Assembly: GCF_023078355.1 (NCBI RefSeq) | Contig: NZ_CP095552.1 | Coordinates: 2,604,001-2,668,000 of the forward strand | Direction of reading: 5' to 3' | Length of the DNA: 64,000 nt | Origin: Gordonia hongkongensis | GTDB lineage: Bacteria; Actinomycetota; Actinomycetes; Mycobacteriales; Mycobacteriaceae | Shown: piece after piece, positions 28,250-36,396 of the stretch | Position numbering within the stretch: position 1 is the stretch's first letter | Layout: the number at the start of each line of letters is the position of its first letter | Program-made: the position numbers and the translations under genes | The notes under the pieces: model-generated | Databases searched by the model: none | What the model was told of the DNA's origin: nothing | What the model saw: the letters and a program-made list of their open reading frames with translations, nothing else

Positions 28250-31200
28250 ATGTCCCCTGACTTCTCCGGAACCGATCCACGCGATTTCGACACGACATTT
28301 CTGTCGGCGATGTCGCGTCGGGTACTGATCGGCGACGGGGCGATGGGCACCATGCTGCAGGCCGCGGATCTGACGCTCGACGACTTCCGTGGCCTCGAGG
28401 GTTGCAACGAAATCCTCAACGACACCCGGCCCGACGTCCTCGAGGGCATCCACCGTGCGTACTTCGAGGCCGGCGCCGACGCTGTGGAAACCAACACCTT
28501 CGGGTGCAACCTGTCGAATCTGGGCGATTACGACATCGCGGACAGGATCCGGGAGCTGTCGTACAAGGGAACGGCGATCGCGCGCGGCGTCGCCGACGAG
28601 ATGGGTCCCTCGACCGACGGCACCGACCGTTTCGTCCTGGGTTCGATCGGGCCGGGCACCAAGCTGCCCAGCCTCGGCCACACCACGTACGCGGTCATCC
28701 GCGACGCCTACCTGGAATGCGTCATCGGCATGCTCGAGGGCGGTGCCGACGCGATCCTGATCGAGACCTCGCAGGATCTGCTGCAGGTGAAATCGGCGGT
28801 GGTGGCCGCCCGCCGTGCGATGGAGCGGGTGGGCCGCAAGATCCCGATCATCTCCCACGTCACGGTCGAGACGACCGGCACGATGCTCCTCGGCTCGGAG
28901 ATCGGTGCCGCGCTGACAGCGCTGGAGCCGCTCGGTATCGATCTGATCGGCCTGAACTGCGCCACCGGTCCCGCCGAGATGAGCGAGCACCTGCGGTACC
29001 TCTCCAAGCACGCGCGCATCCCCGTGTCGGTGATGCCCAACGCCGGTCTGCCGGTCCTCGGAGCCAACGGTGCCGAGTACCCGCTGACGCCCGAGGAACT
29101 CGCGCAGGCCATGTCGCAGTTCGTGGGGGAGTTCGGTCTGCAGTTCGTCGGCGGTTGCTGCGGCACGACACCCGAACACATCCGGCAGGTAGCGGACGCG
29201 GTGTCCGAGGTGACCCCGGCGACCCGGACCCCGGAACACGAGTCGGAGACGTCGTCGCTGTACTCTGCGGTGCCCTTCGACCAGGATGCCAGCTTCCTGG
29301 TGATCGGTGAGCGCACGAACACCAACGGCTCGAAGGCCTTCCGCGAGGCGATGATCGCCGAGGACTACCAGAAGTGCCTCGACATCGCGAAGGACCAGAC
29401 CCGCGACGGCGCCCACATGCTCGACCTCAACGTCGACTACGTCGGTCGCGACGGGGCCGCCGACATGACCGCTCTCGCCAGCCGGTTCGCGACCTCGTCG
29501 ACGCTGCCGATCATGCTCGACTCCACCGAGCCGGAGGTCATCCGAGCCGGTCTGGAGTCGCTGGGCGGGCGCTGCGCGGTGAACTCGGTCAACTACGAGG
29601 ACGGCGACGGACCGGACTCGCGGTTCACCAAGATCATGCAGCTGGTCGTCGAGCACGGGGCGGCGGTCGTCGCGCTCACCATCGACGAGGAGGGGCAGGC
29701 GCGTACCGCGGACTGGAAGGTCCGGGTGGCCGAGCGGCTGATCGCCGACATCACCGGCAACTGGGGACTCGCCGAAGAGGACATCATCCTCGACACGCTG
29801 ACCTTCCCGATCTCGACGGGTCAGGAAGAGGTCCGACGCGACGGCATCGAGACCATCGAGGCCATCCGCCGGCTGCACGAGGCCCACCCCGACGTGCACT
29901 TCACGCTGGGCATCTCGAACATCTCCTTCGGGCTCAATCCCGCTGCGCGACAGGTGCTCAACTCGGTCTTCCTGCACGAGTGCGTACAGGCCGGCCTCGA
30001 CACCGCGATCGTGCACGCGTCGAAGATCCTGCCGATGGCCCGGATCCCGGAGGAGCACCGCGAGGTCGCCCTCGACCTCGTCTACGACCGGCGACGCGAG
30101 GGCTACGACCCGCTGCAGAAGCTCATGGAGCTGTTCGAGGGTGTCTCGGCGGCCTCGGCGCGTGAGTCGCGGGCCCAGGAACTGGCGAAGCTGCCGCTGT
30201 TCGAGCGCCTGGAGCGCCGGATCGTCGACGGCGAGCGCAACGGTCTGACCGACGACCTCGACGAGGCGATGACCCAGGTCCCGCCGCTGTCGATCATCAA
30301 CGACACGCTGCTGGCCGGGATGAAGACCGTCGGCGAACTCTTCGGTTCGGGCCAGATGCAGCTGCCGTTCGTGCTGCAGTCCGCCGAGGTGATGAAAACC
30401 GCGGTGGCGCATCTCGAGCCGCACATGGAGGCCACCGGCGAGGACGGCAAGGGACGCATCGTCCTCGCCACCGTCAAGGGCGACGTGCACGACATCGGCA
30501 AGAACCTCGTCGACATCATCCTGTCCAACAACGGCTACGAGGTCGTCAACATCGGCATCAAGCAGCCGATCGCGACCATCCTCGACGTCGCCGCGGACAA
30601 GCGGGCGGACGTCATCGGGATGTCCGGGCTGCTGGTGAAGTCGACCGTGGTGATGAAGGAGAACCTCGAGGAGATCAACTCCCGCGGGCTCGCCGACGAG
30701 TACCCGGTCCTCCTCGGCGGCGCCGCGCTCACCCGCTCCTACGTCGAGAACGACCTCTCCGAGACCTACGAGGGCGACGTGCACTATGCGCGTGACGCTT
30801 TCGAGGGGCTGCGCCTGATGGATGACATCATGGCGACCAAGCGGGGCGGGGGACCCGACCCGGACAGCGACGAGGCGAAGGCCGCGGCGGAGAAGGCGGC
30901 CGAACGCAAGGCTCGGCACGAGCGATCGAAGCGCATCGCGGCCAAGCGCAAGGCCGCCGAGGAACCCGTCGAGGTGCCGGCCCGCTCGGATGTGGCTGCC
31001 GACAACGAGATCCCGACCCCGCCGTTCTGGGGGTCGCGGATCGTCAAGGGCGTCCCGATCGCGGACTACATGCAGCTCCTCGACGAGCGCGCGCTGTTCC
31101 TGGGTCAGTGGGGTCTTCGGGGCGCCCGCGGTGGTGACGGGCCGTCGTATGAGGATCTCGTCGAGACCGAGGGTCGTCCGCGACTGCGGTATTGGATCGA

Positions 31201-31840
31201 TCGCCTGTCGACCGAGAACATCCTGCAGCACGCCGCGGTGGTCTACGGGTACTACCCGGCGGTCAGCGAGGGCGACACCGTCCACGTGCTCACCGAGCCG
31301 GAACCGGATGCGCCGGTGCGGTTCAGCTTCACGTTCCCGCGTCAGCAGCGGTCGCGGTTCCTGTGCATCGCGGACTTCATCCGGTCCCGCGCCGACGCGA
31401 AGGCGGCCGGCAAGGTCGACGTGCTGCCGTTCCAGCTCGTCACCATGGGACAGCCGATCGCCGACTTCGCCAACAAGCTGTTCGCCGACAACGCCTACCG
31501 CGACTACCTCGAGGTGCACGGCATCGGCGTGCAGCTGACCGAGGCGCTCGCCGAATACTGGCACCAGCGGGTGCGCAGCGAACTCGCGTTCGGCGACCGC
31601 ACGATGGCCAGCGAGGACCCGGAGAACGCCCAGGGCTTCTTCGATCTCGAATACCGCGGCGCGCGTTTCTCGTTCGGTTACGGCGCCTGCCCCGACCTCG
31701 AGGACCGCGCGAAGATGATGGAGTTGCTCGAGCCAGGGCGGATCGGCGTCGAACTGTCCGAGGAGTTGCAGTTGCATCCCGAGCAGTCGACCGACGCGTT
31801 CGTGTTGCACCATCCGGAGGCGAAGTACTTCAACACCTGA
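28250..31840 (+). CDS. metH: Cobalamin-dependent methionine synthase
   Basis: 1196 residues with all four modules. The homocysteine-binding zinc domain (about 20-320) has GDGAMGTMLQ and the late VGGCCGTTPEHI. The folate-binding domain (about 340-610) has GERTNTNGSKAF and LDLNVDY. The cobalamin cap and Rossmann domain (about 640-890) has GDVHDIGKNLVDIILSNNGYEV, with the DxHxxG cobalt-ligand motif. The C-terminal reactivation domain binds S-adenosylmethionine (FGYGACPDLEDR). A Lys/Arg/Ala-rich linker lies at about 870-910. It transfers methyl from methyltetrahydrofolate to homocysteine. Confidence 0.97.
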   Translation: MSPDFSGTDPRDFDTTFLSAMSRRVLIGDGAMGTMLQAADLTLDDFRGLEGCNEILNDTRPDVLEGIHRAYFEAGADAVETNTFGCNLSNLGDYDIADRIRELSYKGTAIARGVADEMGPSTDGTDRFVLGSIGPGTKLPSLGHTTYAVIRDAYLECVIGMLEGGADAILIETSQDLLQVKSAVVAARRAMERVGRKIPIISHVTVETTGTMLLGSEIGAALTALEPLGIDLIGLNCATGPAEMSEHLRYLSKHARIPVSVMPNAGLPVLGANGAEYPLTPEELAQAMSQFVGEFGLQFVGGCCGTTPEHIRQVADAVSEVTPATRTPEHESETSSLYSAVPFDQDASFLVIGERTNTNGSKAFREAMIAEDYQKCLDIAKDQTRDGAHMLDLNVDYVGRDGAADMTALASRFATSSTLPIMLDSTEPEVIRAGLESLGGRCAVNSVNYEDGDGPDSRFTKIMQLVVEHGAAVVALTIDEEGQARTADWKVRVAERLIADITGNWGLAEEDIILDTLTFPISTGQEEVRRDGIETIEAIRRLHEAHPDVHFTLGISNISFGLNPAARQVLNSVFLHECVQAGLDTAIVHASKILPMARIPEEHREVALDLVYDRRREGYDPLQKLMELFEGVSAASARESRAQELAKLPLFERLERRIVDGERNGLTDDLDEAMTQVPPLSIINDTLLAGMKTVGELFGSGQMQLPFVLQSAEVMKTAVAHLEPHMEATGEDGKGRIVLATVKGDVHDIGKNLVDIILSNNGYEVVNIGIKQPIATILDVAADKRADVIGMSGLLVKSTVVMKENLEEINSRGLADEYPVLLGGAALTRSYVENDLSETYEGDVHYARDAFEGLRLMDDIMATKRGGGPDPDSDEAKAAAEKAAERKARHERSKRIAAKRKAAEEPVEVPARSDVAADNEIPTPPFWGSRIVKGVPIADYMQLLDERALFLGQWGLRGARGGDGPSYEDLVETEGRPRLRYWIDRLSTENILQHAAVVYGYYPAVSEGDTVHVLTEPEPDAPVRFSFTFPRQQRSRFLCIADFIRSRADAKAAGKVDVLPFQLVTMGQPIADFANKLFADNAYRDYLEVHGIGVQLTEALAEYWHQRVRSELAFGDRTMASEDPENAQGFFDLEYRGARFSFGYGACPDLEDRAKMMELLEPGRIGVELSEELQLHPEQSTDAFVLHHPEAKYFNT

Positions 31841-31878
31841 CGTACTTCGCCACCGGATCGAGGGACGGGGGACAGGCG

Positions 31879-32646
31879 ATGACGGTTCTGGAGCGGTCCG
31901 AGGGGCCGGTGCGGATCATCGGGATCGACCGGCCGGATCGGCGCAACGCCGTCGACCGCGCGACCGCCGATGCGCTGGCGGATGCCTTCCGGCGGTTCGA
32001 CGCCGACGACTCGGTGTCGGTCGCGGTGCTCTACGGCGAAGGCGGGACCTTCTGCGCCGGAGCCGATCTCAAGGCCATCTCGGACGGTGACCCGAATCGG
32101 GTGGCACCCGACGGTGACGGCCCCATGGGTCCGACCCGGATGACGTTGTCCAAGCCGGTCATCGCGGCGATCTCCGGGCACGCCGTGGCCGGCGGACTGG
32201 AGCTGGCGCTGTGGGCGGACCTGCGTGTGGTCGGCGACGACGCCGTCTTCGGGGTGTTCTGCCGGCGCTGGGGCGTCCCGCTGATCGACGGCGGCACGGT
32301 CCGTTTGCCCCGTCTGATCGGCGAGAGCCGGGCCATGGATCTCGTGCTGACCGGCCGGGCGGTACCCGCCGATGAGGCCCTGTCGATCGGGCTCGCCAAT
32401 CGCGTCGTGCCGTCGGGGACTGCGCTACCGGCCGCGATCACGCTGGCCACCGAGATCGCCGCGTTCCCGCAGACGTGTGTGCGGCAGGACCGGTTGTCGG
32501 TCCTCGAGCAGGACGGCCTGAGCGCGGATGCGGCCATCGCCAACGAACTCCGACACGGCATGGTCTCGCTGGCGTCCGACACCCTGGCCGGCGCAAGCAG
32601 ATTCGCCGGCGGCGCGGGCCGCCACGGTGAGGGCGTGGGGAGCTAG
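31879..32646 (+). CDS. Enoyl-CoA hydratase/isomerase family protein
   Basis: 255 residues in the crotonase fold. The oxyanion-hole motifs are FCAGADLKAI (about 59-68) and ISGHAVAGGLELALWADLRV (about 97-116). FGVFCRRWGVPLIDGGTVRLPRLIG matches the crotonase core, and an Asp replaces one of the usual catalytic Glu positions, so the exact reaction is uncertain. It follows metH by 38 bases on the same strand, with a GGGGGACA ribosome-binding site. Confidence 0.85.
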   Translation: MTVLERSEGPVRIIGIDRPDRRNAVDRATADALADAFRRFDADDSVSVAVLYGEGGTFCAGADLKAISDGDPNRVAPDGDGPMGPTRMTLSKPVIAAISGHAVAGGLELALWADLRVVGDDAVFGVFCRRWGVPLIDGGTVRLPRLIGESRAMDLVLTGRAVPADEALSIGLANRVVPSGTALPAAITLATEIAAFPQTCVRQDRLSVLEQDGLSADAAIANELRHGMVSLASDTLAGASRFAGGAGRHGEGVGS

Positions 32647-32730
32647 ACGATCCGAAGAATGCGGAACGTCTCGACGCGCCAAGCTACTCACCAGCCCCTG
32701 CTCCCGGATCCGAAAGAACGCCCTGCCCCT

Positions 32731-32835
32731 GCTCCCTGAGGAGCGCCCGGAGCTTGCGGAGGGCGACGGCCGACCAACCCCGCTCCCTGAGGAGCGCCCG
32801 GAGCTTGCGGAGGGCGACCAACCCCGCTCCCTGAG
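32731..32835. repeat. Intergenic tandem repeat, left part (two full and one broken copy)
   Basis: Copies start at 32731, 32782 and 32826. Each begins GCTCCCTGAGGAGCGCCCGG and continues with a GAGCTTGCGGAGGGCGACC segment, about 44 bases in all. The third copy stops after GCTCCCTGAG, where the IS110 element begins, and resumes at 34560. Confidence 0.85.
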
Positions 32836-32838
32836 CAG

Positions 32839-33111
32839 CCTATGAGGGTTTGTGTCAACAGGGTCCTGTGATGGGTGTGGGCGTGGGGGTGTGGCCCGGC
32901 GGCCGGTGGTGGCTGCGGGATGGATGATGGTGGGGTTTTGGATGGCCGGGGTCGTTGCCTGGCGCGGGCTCTACCTAGCGGTCAAACGGGTTGGTACCCA
33001 ACAGCCTTCATTCGAGCTTGGTTCGCGCCGGGGTGGGACTGCTCAGGCTCAGGGTCGGGCTTATGTGCCCAAGGAGCAGCGAGCTTGTCCCGGCCGGAAG
33101 GGGTTTAGGGG
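32839..33111 (-). ncRNA. Candidate bridge/seek RNA region of the IS110 element
   Basis: Non-coding end of the element on the transposase strand. In transposase sense it contains CGCTGCTC (33081 to 33074) and CCTGAGCAG (33047 to 33039). The empty target, read in the same sense, is CCGGGCG-CTG-CTCAGGG. The first segment is identical to 8 bases spanning the junction, and the second is the exact reverse complement of 9 bases spanning it. This is the relation expected of left and right target guides. The remaining fold and donor guides are not worked out. Confidence 0.4.
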
Positions 33112-34467
33112 TCAGGCGGCGGTCCTTTCTACGGGTCGGGTACGGCCGGCAGCGATGTCAGGGTTCCACGGCGTGGCGGTGGTGATGACGACGTATAGCT
33201 GCCGCAACAGAGCCGCGGCGATCGCTACCCGGGCCTGGTTGGGGTTGAGGCGGTTTGCTTCTCGGCTGGTCAGGTGCCGATAGCGGGCGGCGTATACCTC
33301 GTTGTGGGTCAACGCCGCGAACGCCGCTCGCCAGGCGGCGACCCGCAACAGCGGCCGGCCACGACCACTGATGCGGGTGGCGCCGCGGTAGGCGCCGGAG
33401 GAGTTCTCCCGGGGGCATAGTCCGGCATGTTTGACTACCGCCCGCGCCGAGTCGAAGCGGGTCAGGTCACCGGTTTCGGCGAGGATCGCCGCCACCGAGA
33501 CCGCCGATACTCCGGGAATGGATCCGGCGAGTTCGTGCAGGCCCAGCCCGGTGAGGACCTCGATCATGGCCGCCTCGACCTGCTCGCAGGCGGTGCGGGC
33601 GTGGTGAAAGTCGGCCAAGGCGTAGCGGGCCCGTTCCAGCGCACCGGCCTCGGCGGTGATCGTGGTCTCGGTCTGGACGGCGAAAGCGGCATCGACGATC
33701 GCGACCAGGATGCGGGTAGTGACCCGACGCCCACCCCAGCAGGGCAGTTCGGCGCGTACGTGTTCGCGGAGCCACGCCACCGCCTGTTCCCGGCTGCCCT
33801 GGGCGGTCAGGGGTGTCGGGTCAGCGCCGATGACGGCCATCGCGGCCAGCCAGGTCACCGATTTGAACGGTTGCCCGGCGCAGTCAAGGGCGTGGGGCCA
33901 GGCGCCTTCGAGGAGGTCGCGGGCTTGTTGCTGCGCCGCACCACGGCGGGTGAGTTGCTGGGATCGGCGTACGCCGAGGTGACGTAGCCGGGTCCATTGC
34001 TCGTCGGCGTGTTCGGGCAGATAGATATGAAGTTGGGTGGTCAGCCGTGCGATCAGCAGGGCGTCTTTGTCATCGGATTTGTCGTGGGTGAAGTCTTCGG
34101 TCTCTCGGGCCCGTGCCACCGCGATCGGCTGCACACACACCATCTGCACCCCGACCGCCGCGGTCAGGTCTCGGACCGTTTTCCAGCGATGCCCGGTCGG
34201 TTCACACGCGATGACGATGCCGGCAAACCCGGCAGCAGCAGCGGCGGTACGGCTCCACTCGATCGCGGTGGCCAACTGTGGTGGCGCGCAGTGAAACGTG
34301 CGGCGCGCCACGATGCGGGAGTCGTGATCGACCACCGCGACGACTTGTTTGTTCGATGCCAGATCGATCGCTGCGACCGCGTGGTCGCGGCGCACGATGC
34401 CCCGGAACCGGGTCAACCGATCGTTCCGACGCTTGTCTCCACGACTCAAACGACTAGCCTTAGACAT
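33112..34467 (-). CDS. IS110-family transposase (DEDD recombinase)
   Basis: 451 residues. The RuvC-like DEDD domain has AAIDLASNKQVVAVVD (about residues 32-47), ACEPTGH and DDKDALLIARL. The C-terminal Tnp20 domain has LAGSIPGVSAVSVAAILAETGDLTRF and GLCPRENSSGAYRG, where the catalytic Ser lies in the ENSSG region. ATG 34467 is preferred over ATG 34473 because the GGAGG ribosome-binding site is six bases from 34467 and directly abuts 34473. The upstream hairpin hides that site. It appears intact, so the element may be active. Confidence 0.93.
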   Translation of the reverse strand: MSKASRLSRGDKRRNDRLTRFRGIVRRDHAVAAIDLASNKQVVAVVDHDSRIVARRTFHCAPPQLATAIEWSRTAAAAAGFAGIVIACEPTGHRWKTVRDLTAAVGVQMVCVQPIAVARARETEDFTHDKSDDKDALLIARLTTQLHIYLPEHADEQWTRLRHLGVRRSQQLTRRGAAQQQARDLLEGAWPHALDCAGQPFKSVTWLAAMAVIGADPTPLTAQGSREQAVAWLREHVRAELPCWGGRRVTTRILVAIVDAAFAVQTETTITAEAGALERARYALADFHHARTACEQVEAAMIEVLTGLGLHELAGSIPGVSAVSVAAILAETGDLTRFDSARAVVKHAGLCPRENSSGAYRGATRISGRGRPLLRVAAWRAAFAALTHNEVYAARYRHLTSREANRLNPNQARVAIAAALLRQLYVVITTATPWNPDIAAGRTRPVERTAA

Positions 34468-34468
34468 T

Positions 34469-34528
34469 GACATCCTCCTTTTGTGGTTGGGATAACCAAG
34501 CCCCTTATGACCACATCAGGAGGATGTC
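34469..34528 (-). promoter_or_regulatory. Hairpin occluding the transposase ribosome-binding site
   Basis: GACATCCTCC (34469-34478) pairs perfectly with GGAGGATGTC (34519-34528), and an inner GTGGT/ACCAC pair tightens the 40-base loop. In the minus-strand transcript the GGAGG of the transposase is base-paired. Transcripts entering from outside would be poorly translated. Confidence 0.65.
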
Positions 34529-34532
34529 CCAG

Positions 34533-36179
34533 TTACCAGCCCTTCCAGCTATTACTAGCAGCGCCCGGAGCTTGCGGAGGGCGACCAACCCCGCTCCCTG
34601 AGGGTTGGAGCTGTCGTTGGCCGGGTCGGGTTGGTCTCACGTCGATGACGTGGCTGGTTCTCGACCATGAGCGACGCGCGTCGTCGTGGTGCCGGTTGTT
34701 CGGGCGCGCGTGATCACCGGACCGCGTTGGTGGTCCGTGGATCTGTTCGCGCACGGTGTTCAGGTGTTGTGTGAATCGCCGGGGTATGTCGGGTCGGCGG
34801 TTGAGGCGTTCGGGGTTGGGTGGTGCGCCGGGTTCGGCGTTGAGTCGCCAGATGCAGCGGCCTTCGTCTGGTCCGGACCGGGCGATGCGGGTGGTGTATT
34901 GGCCGGGTTGGTCACCGACCATCCGGTTGTGGCGTGGGCAGGCCGGTGCGAGGTCGTCGATGTCGGTGAGACCGCCTTTGGCCCAATCCTTCTGGGCGTG
35001 ATGAAGCTCGATGTGGGTGGCGGGCTGCTCGCAGCCTGGTGCTGAGCATACTTCCCCGTCGGGGCGGGCGAAGGAGACGAGGCGTTGTTCGCGGGTGGCG
35101 AGTCGTTTCCCGCGCCCGAAGTGCAGCGGGACAGCGGAGGCGTCTTTGAAGATCGCCAACCACGGTTGGACCTCACCGGCCATGGCGATGAGGTCCGGGA
35201 TGGGCAGCAGGGTTCCGGTGGCGGTGGTCGCGAGTCCGGCTTCACGGATGAGGTCGTTGAGGTCGGCTTTGACGATCAGTTGCACGGGTAATCCGCGGTG
35301 CGACTTTCCGAGGGTCCCGTCGGCGAAACCGGCGGCGAGTGCGGCGTCGAGGGCGTCGTGGTTGATCTGCGCGGGAGTGCGGCTGTCGCGGTCGGCTGCG
35401 GTGGTCAGGGCGTCGGGGTCGGCGGTGCCGGCCGGTCCGCTGGGTGAGGCGGGGTCGTCGGGGTTGTTCAGTCCGGGTTTGCCCCATACCGCGAACATCA
35501 TCGTCAGCCGGGCGGCGAGTTCGGGGGTCAGCGTGCCCGATATTTTGGCGGTGCCGTCGGCGCGTTGGCGGCCGATCCACAGGTTGCGGCGTCGTTTCTG
35601 GTCGGTGTCATCAGCCAATGTGCCGTCGGGGTCGAGATGAGCCAGCAGCCGGGCACCGAGTTGAGTGATGTCGGCGGGTGTGTGGTCGGTGGCGATCTCG
35701 GCCATCTGCCGTTCGGCCGCGACTTTCACGTCGTGGTCGATTCCGTGGGGGATCTGGTCGAGGACATCGAGGGCGGCCTGCACGTGCGCGGAACCGACCG
35801 CTCCTGCGGCGAAAGCCTCGGCCAGGGTGGGGTGTTCGGGTTCCAGTTTGTCGCCGCCGAGGCTGGTGCGGGTGGCGGTGGCGTCCATCTGCTTACGGCG
35901 TCGCATCGGGTTGGAGACGCGTAGCCGGTGGGTCATGTACTGCATGAGTGTTCGGCACCCGGCTTTGCGGGGCAGGTCGCGGGCCTCGACCTGATCGATC
36001 TGCCGGTCACCGGCAACAGTCAACCGTGCGATCGCTTTCTCGGTATCGGCTGCCACTTCGGCCAACTCGGCATCGGTGCACGGCCCCAGGTCGACCGTCT
36101 GCAACTCGTCCACGATGCGGTGGAGGTCGGCAATCAACTCGACGGCACGCGGCTGCGGCGTCGCTGATCCGTCAGACAT
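34533..36179 (-). CDS. DUF222/HNH endonuclease (13E12 repeat family), C-terminus altered by IS110
   Basis: 548 residues. The DUF222 region (about 10-330; QLGARLLAHLDPDGTL, MFAVWGKP, HRGLPVQLIVKADLNDL) is followed by the HNH nuclease motif: CSAPGCEQPATHIELHHAQKDWAKGG and LAPACPRHNRMV. Zinc-type Cys pairs and HH are present. Reading continues through the tandem repeat and stops at TAA 34533-34535 inside the IS110 end, so the last ~10 residues (ASNSWKGW) come from the element. ATG 36179 has a GGGGGG-type ribosome-binding site. A LexA-like box upstream suggests DNA-damage control, as known for several M. tuberculosis 13E12 genes. Confidence 0.85.
   Translation of the reverse strand: MSDGSATPQPRAVELIADLHRIVDELQTVDLGPCTDAELAEVAADTEKAIARLTVAGDRQIDQVEARDLPRKAGCRTLMQYMTHRLRVSNPMRRRKQMDATATRTSLGGDKLEPEHPTLAEAFAAGAVGSAHVQAALDVLDQIPHGIDHDVKVAAERQMAEIATDHTPADITQLGARLLAHLDPDGTLADDTDQKRRRNLWIGRQRADGTAKISGTLTPELAARLTMMFAVWGKPGLNNPDDPASPSGPAGTADPDALTTAADRDSRTPAQINHDALDAALAAGFADGTLGKSHRGLPVQLIVKADLNDLIREAGLATTATGTLLPIPDLIAMAGEVQPWLAIFKDASAVPLHFGRGKRLATREQRLVSFARPDGEVCSAPGCEQPATHIELHHAQKDWAKGGLTDIDDLAPACPRHNRMVGDQPGQYTTRIARSGPDEGRCIWRLNAEPGAPPNPERLNRRPDIPRRFTQHLNTVREQIHGPPTRSGDHARPNNRHHDDARRSWSRTSHVIDVRPTRPGQRQLQPSGSGVGRPPQAPGAASNSWKGW
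34560..34602. repeat. Tandem repeat, right part
   Basis: AGCGCCCGGAGC at 34560 completes the copy interrupted at 32835. A further start (GCTCCCTGAG) at 34593-34602 ends the array, inside the reading frame of the DUF222/HNH gene. Confidence 0.75.
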
Positions 36180-36194
36180 GGCCACCCCCCAAGA

Positions 36195-36219
36195 ACCGTA
36201 GCTGCGAATGTACGTTCGA
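36195..36219 (-). promoter_or_regulatory. -10 element and LexA-like SOS box of the HNH gene
   Basis: In gene sense TCGAACGTACATTCGC (36219 to 36204) matches the mycobacterial consensus TCGAAC-N4-GTTCGA at 10 of 12 fixed positions, with a perfect left half. A TACGGT -10 (36200 to 36195) lies just downstream, 15 bases before the start codon. Confidence 0.55.
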
Positions 36220-36396
36220 GTGTACAGCACAGCCGGCATCTCGCAACTCGAAAGTTTCTGTTGTGCAACGGTATTCGTCGACGACAACTTGTCGGTGCGT
36301 TGTGGTAGATGGGGGTGCCGGTTTGCGTTGTCCTCGAATTATGTTGTTACGAGTTTTCTCTCGACTGCGGATGTGCGCGGGGAGGCCAGAGAGCGC

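Larger units (their letters stand above)
32834..34561. mobile_element. IS110-family insertion element
   Basis: About 1.72 kb inserted into a copy of the tandem repeat. A 5-bp AGCAG is present at both ends (32834-32838 and 34557-34561), so the exact crossover cannot be placed within it. It contains one DEDD transposase on the minus strand, a long non-coding stretch (about 273 bases) after the transposase stop and a short one (about 90 bases) before its start. That layout resembles the IS1111 subgroup, whose guide RNA lies downstream of the transposase. There are no long terminal inverted repeats, as is usual for this family. Confidence 0.85.

Noticed and set aside
28244..31813. Very long open frame on the minus strand across metH
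   Set aside because: It is the antisense shadow of a strongly conserved MetH frame; its Arg/His/Asp-rich composition is typical of shadows in high-GC DNA.
32731..32835. CRISPR-like reading of the tandem repeat
   Set aside because: The repeat-to-repeat gap is filled by near-identical sequence, not unique spacers, so it is a tandem intergenic repeat.
32852..33283. Plus-strand open frame inside the non-coding end of the IS110 element
   Set aside because: It overlaps the transposase end on the other strand, has no family match and lies where a guide RNA is expected.
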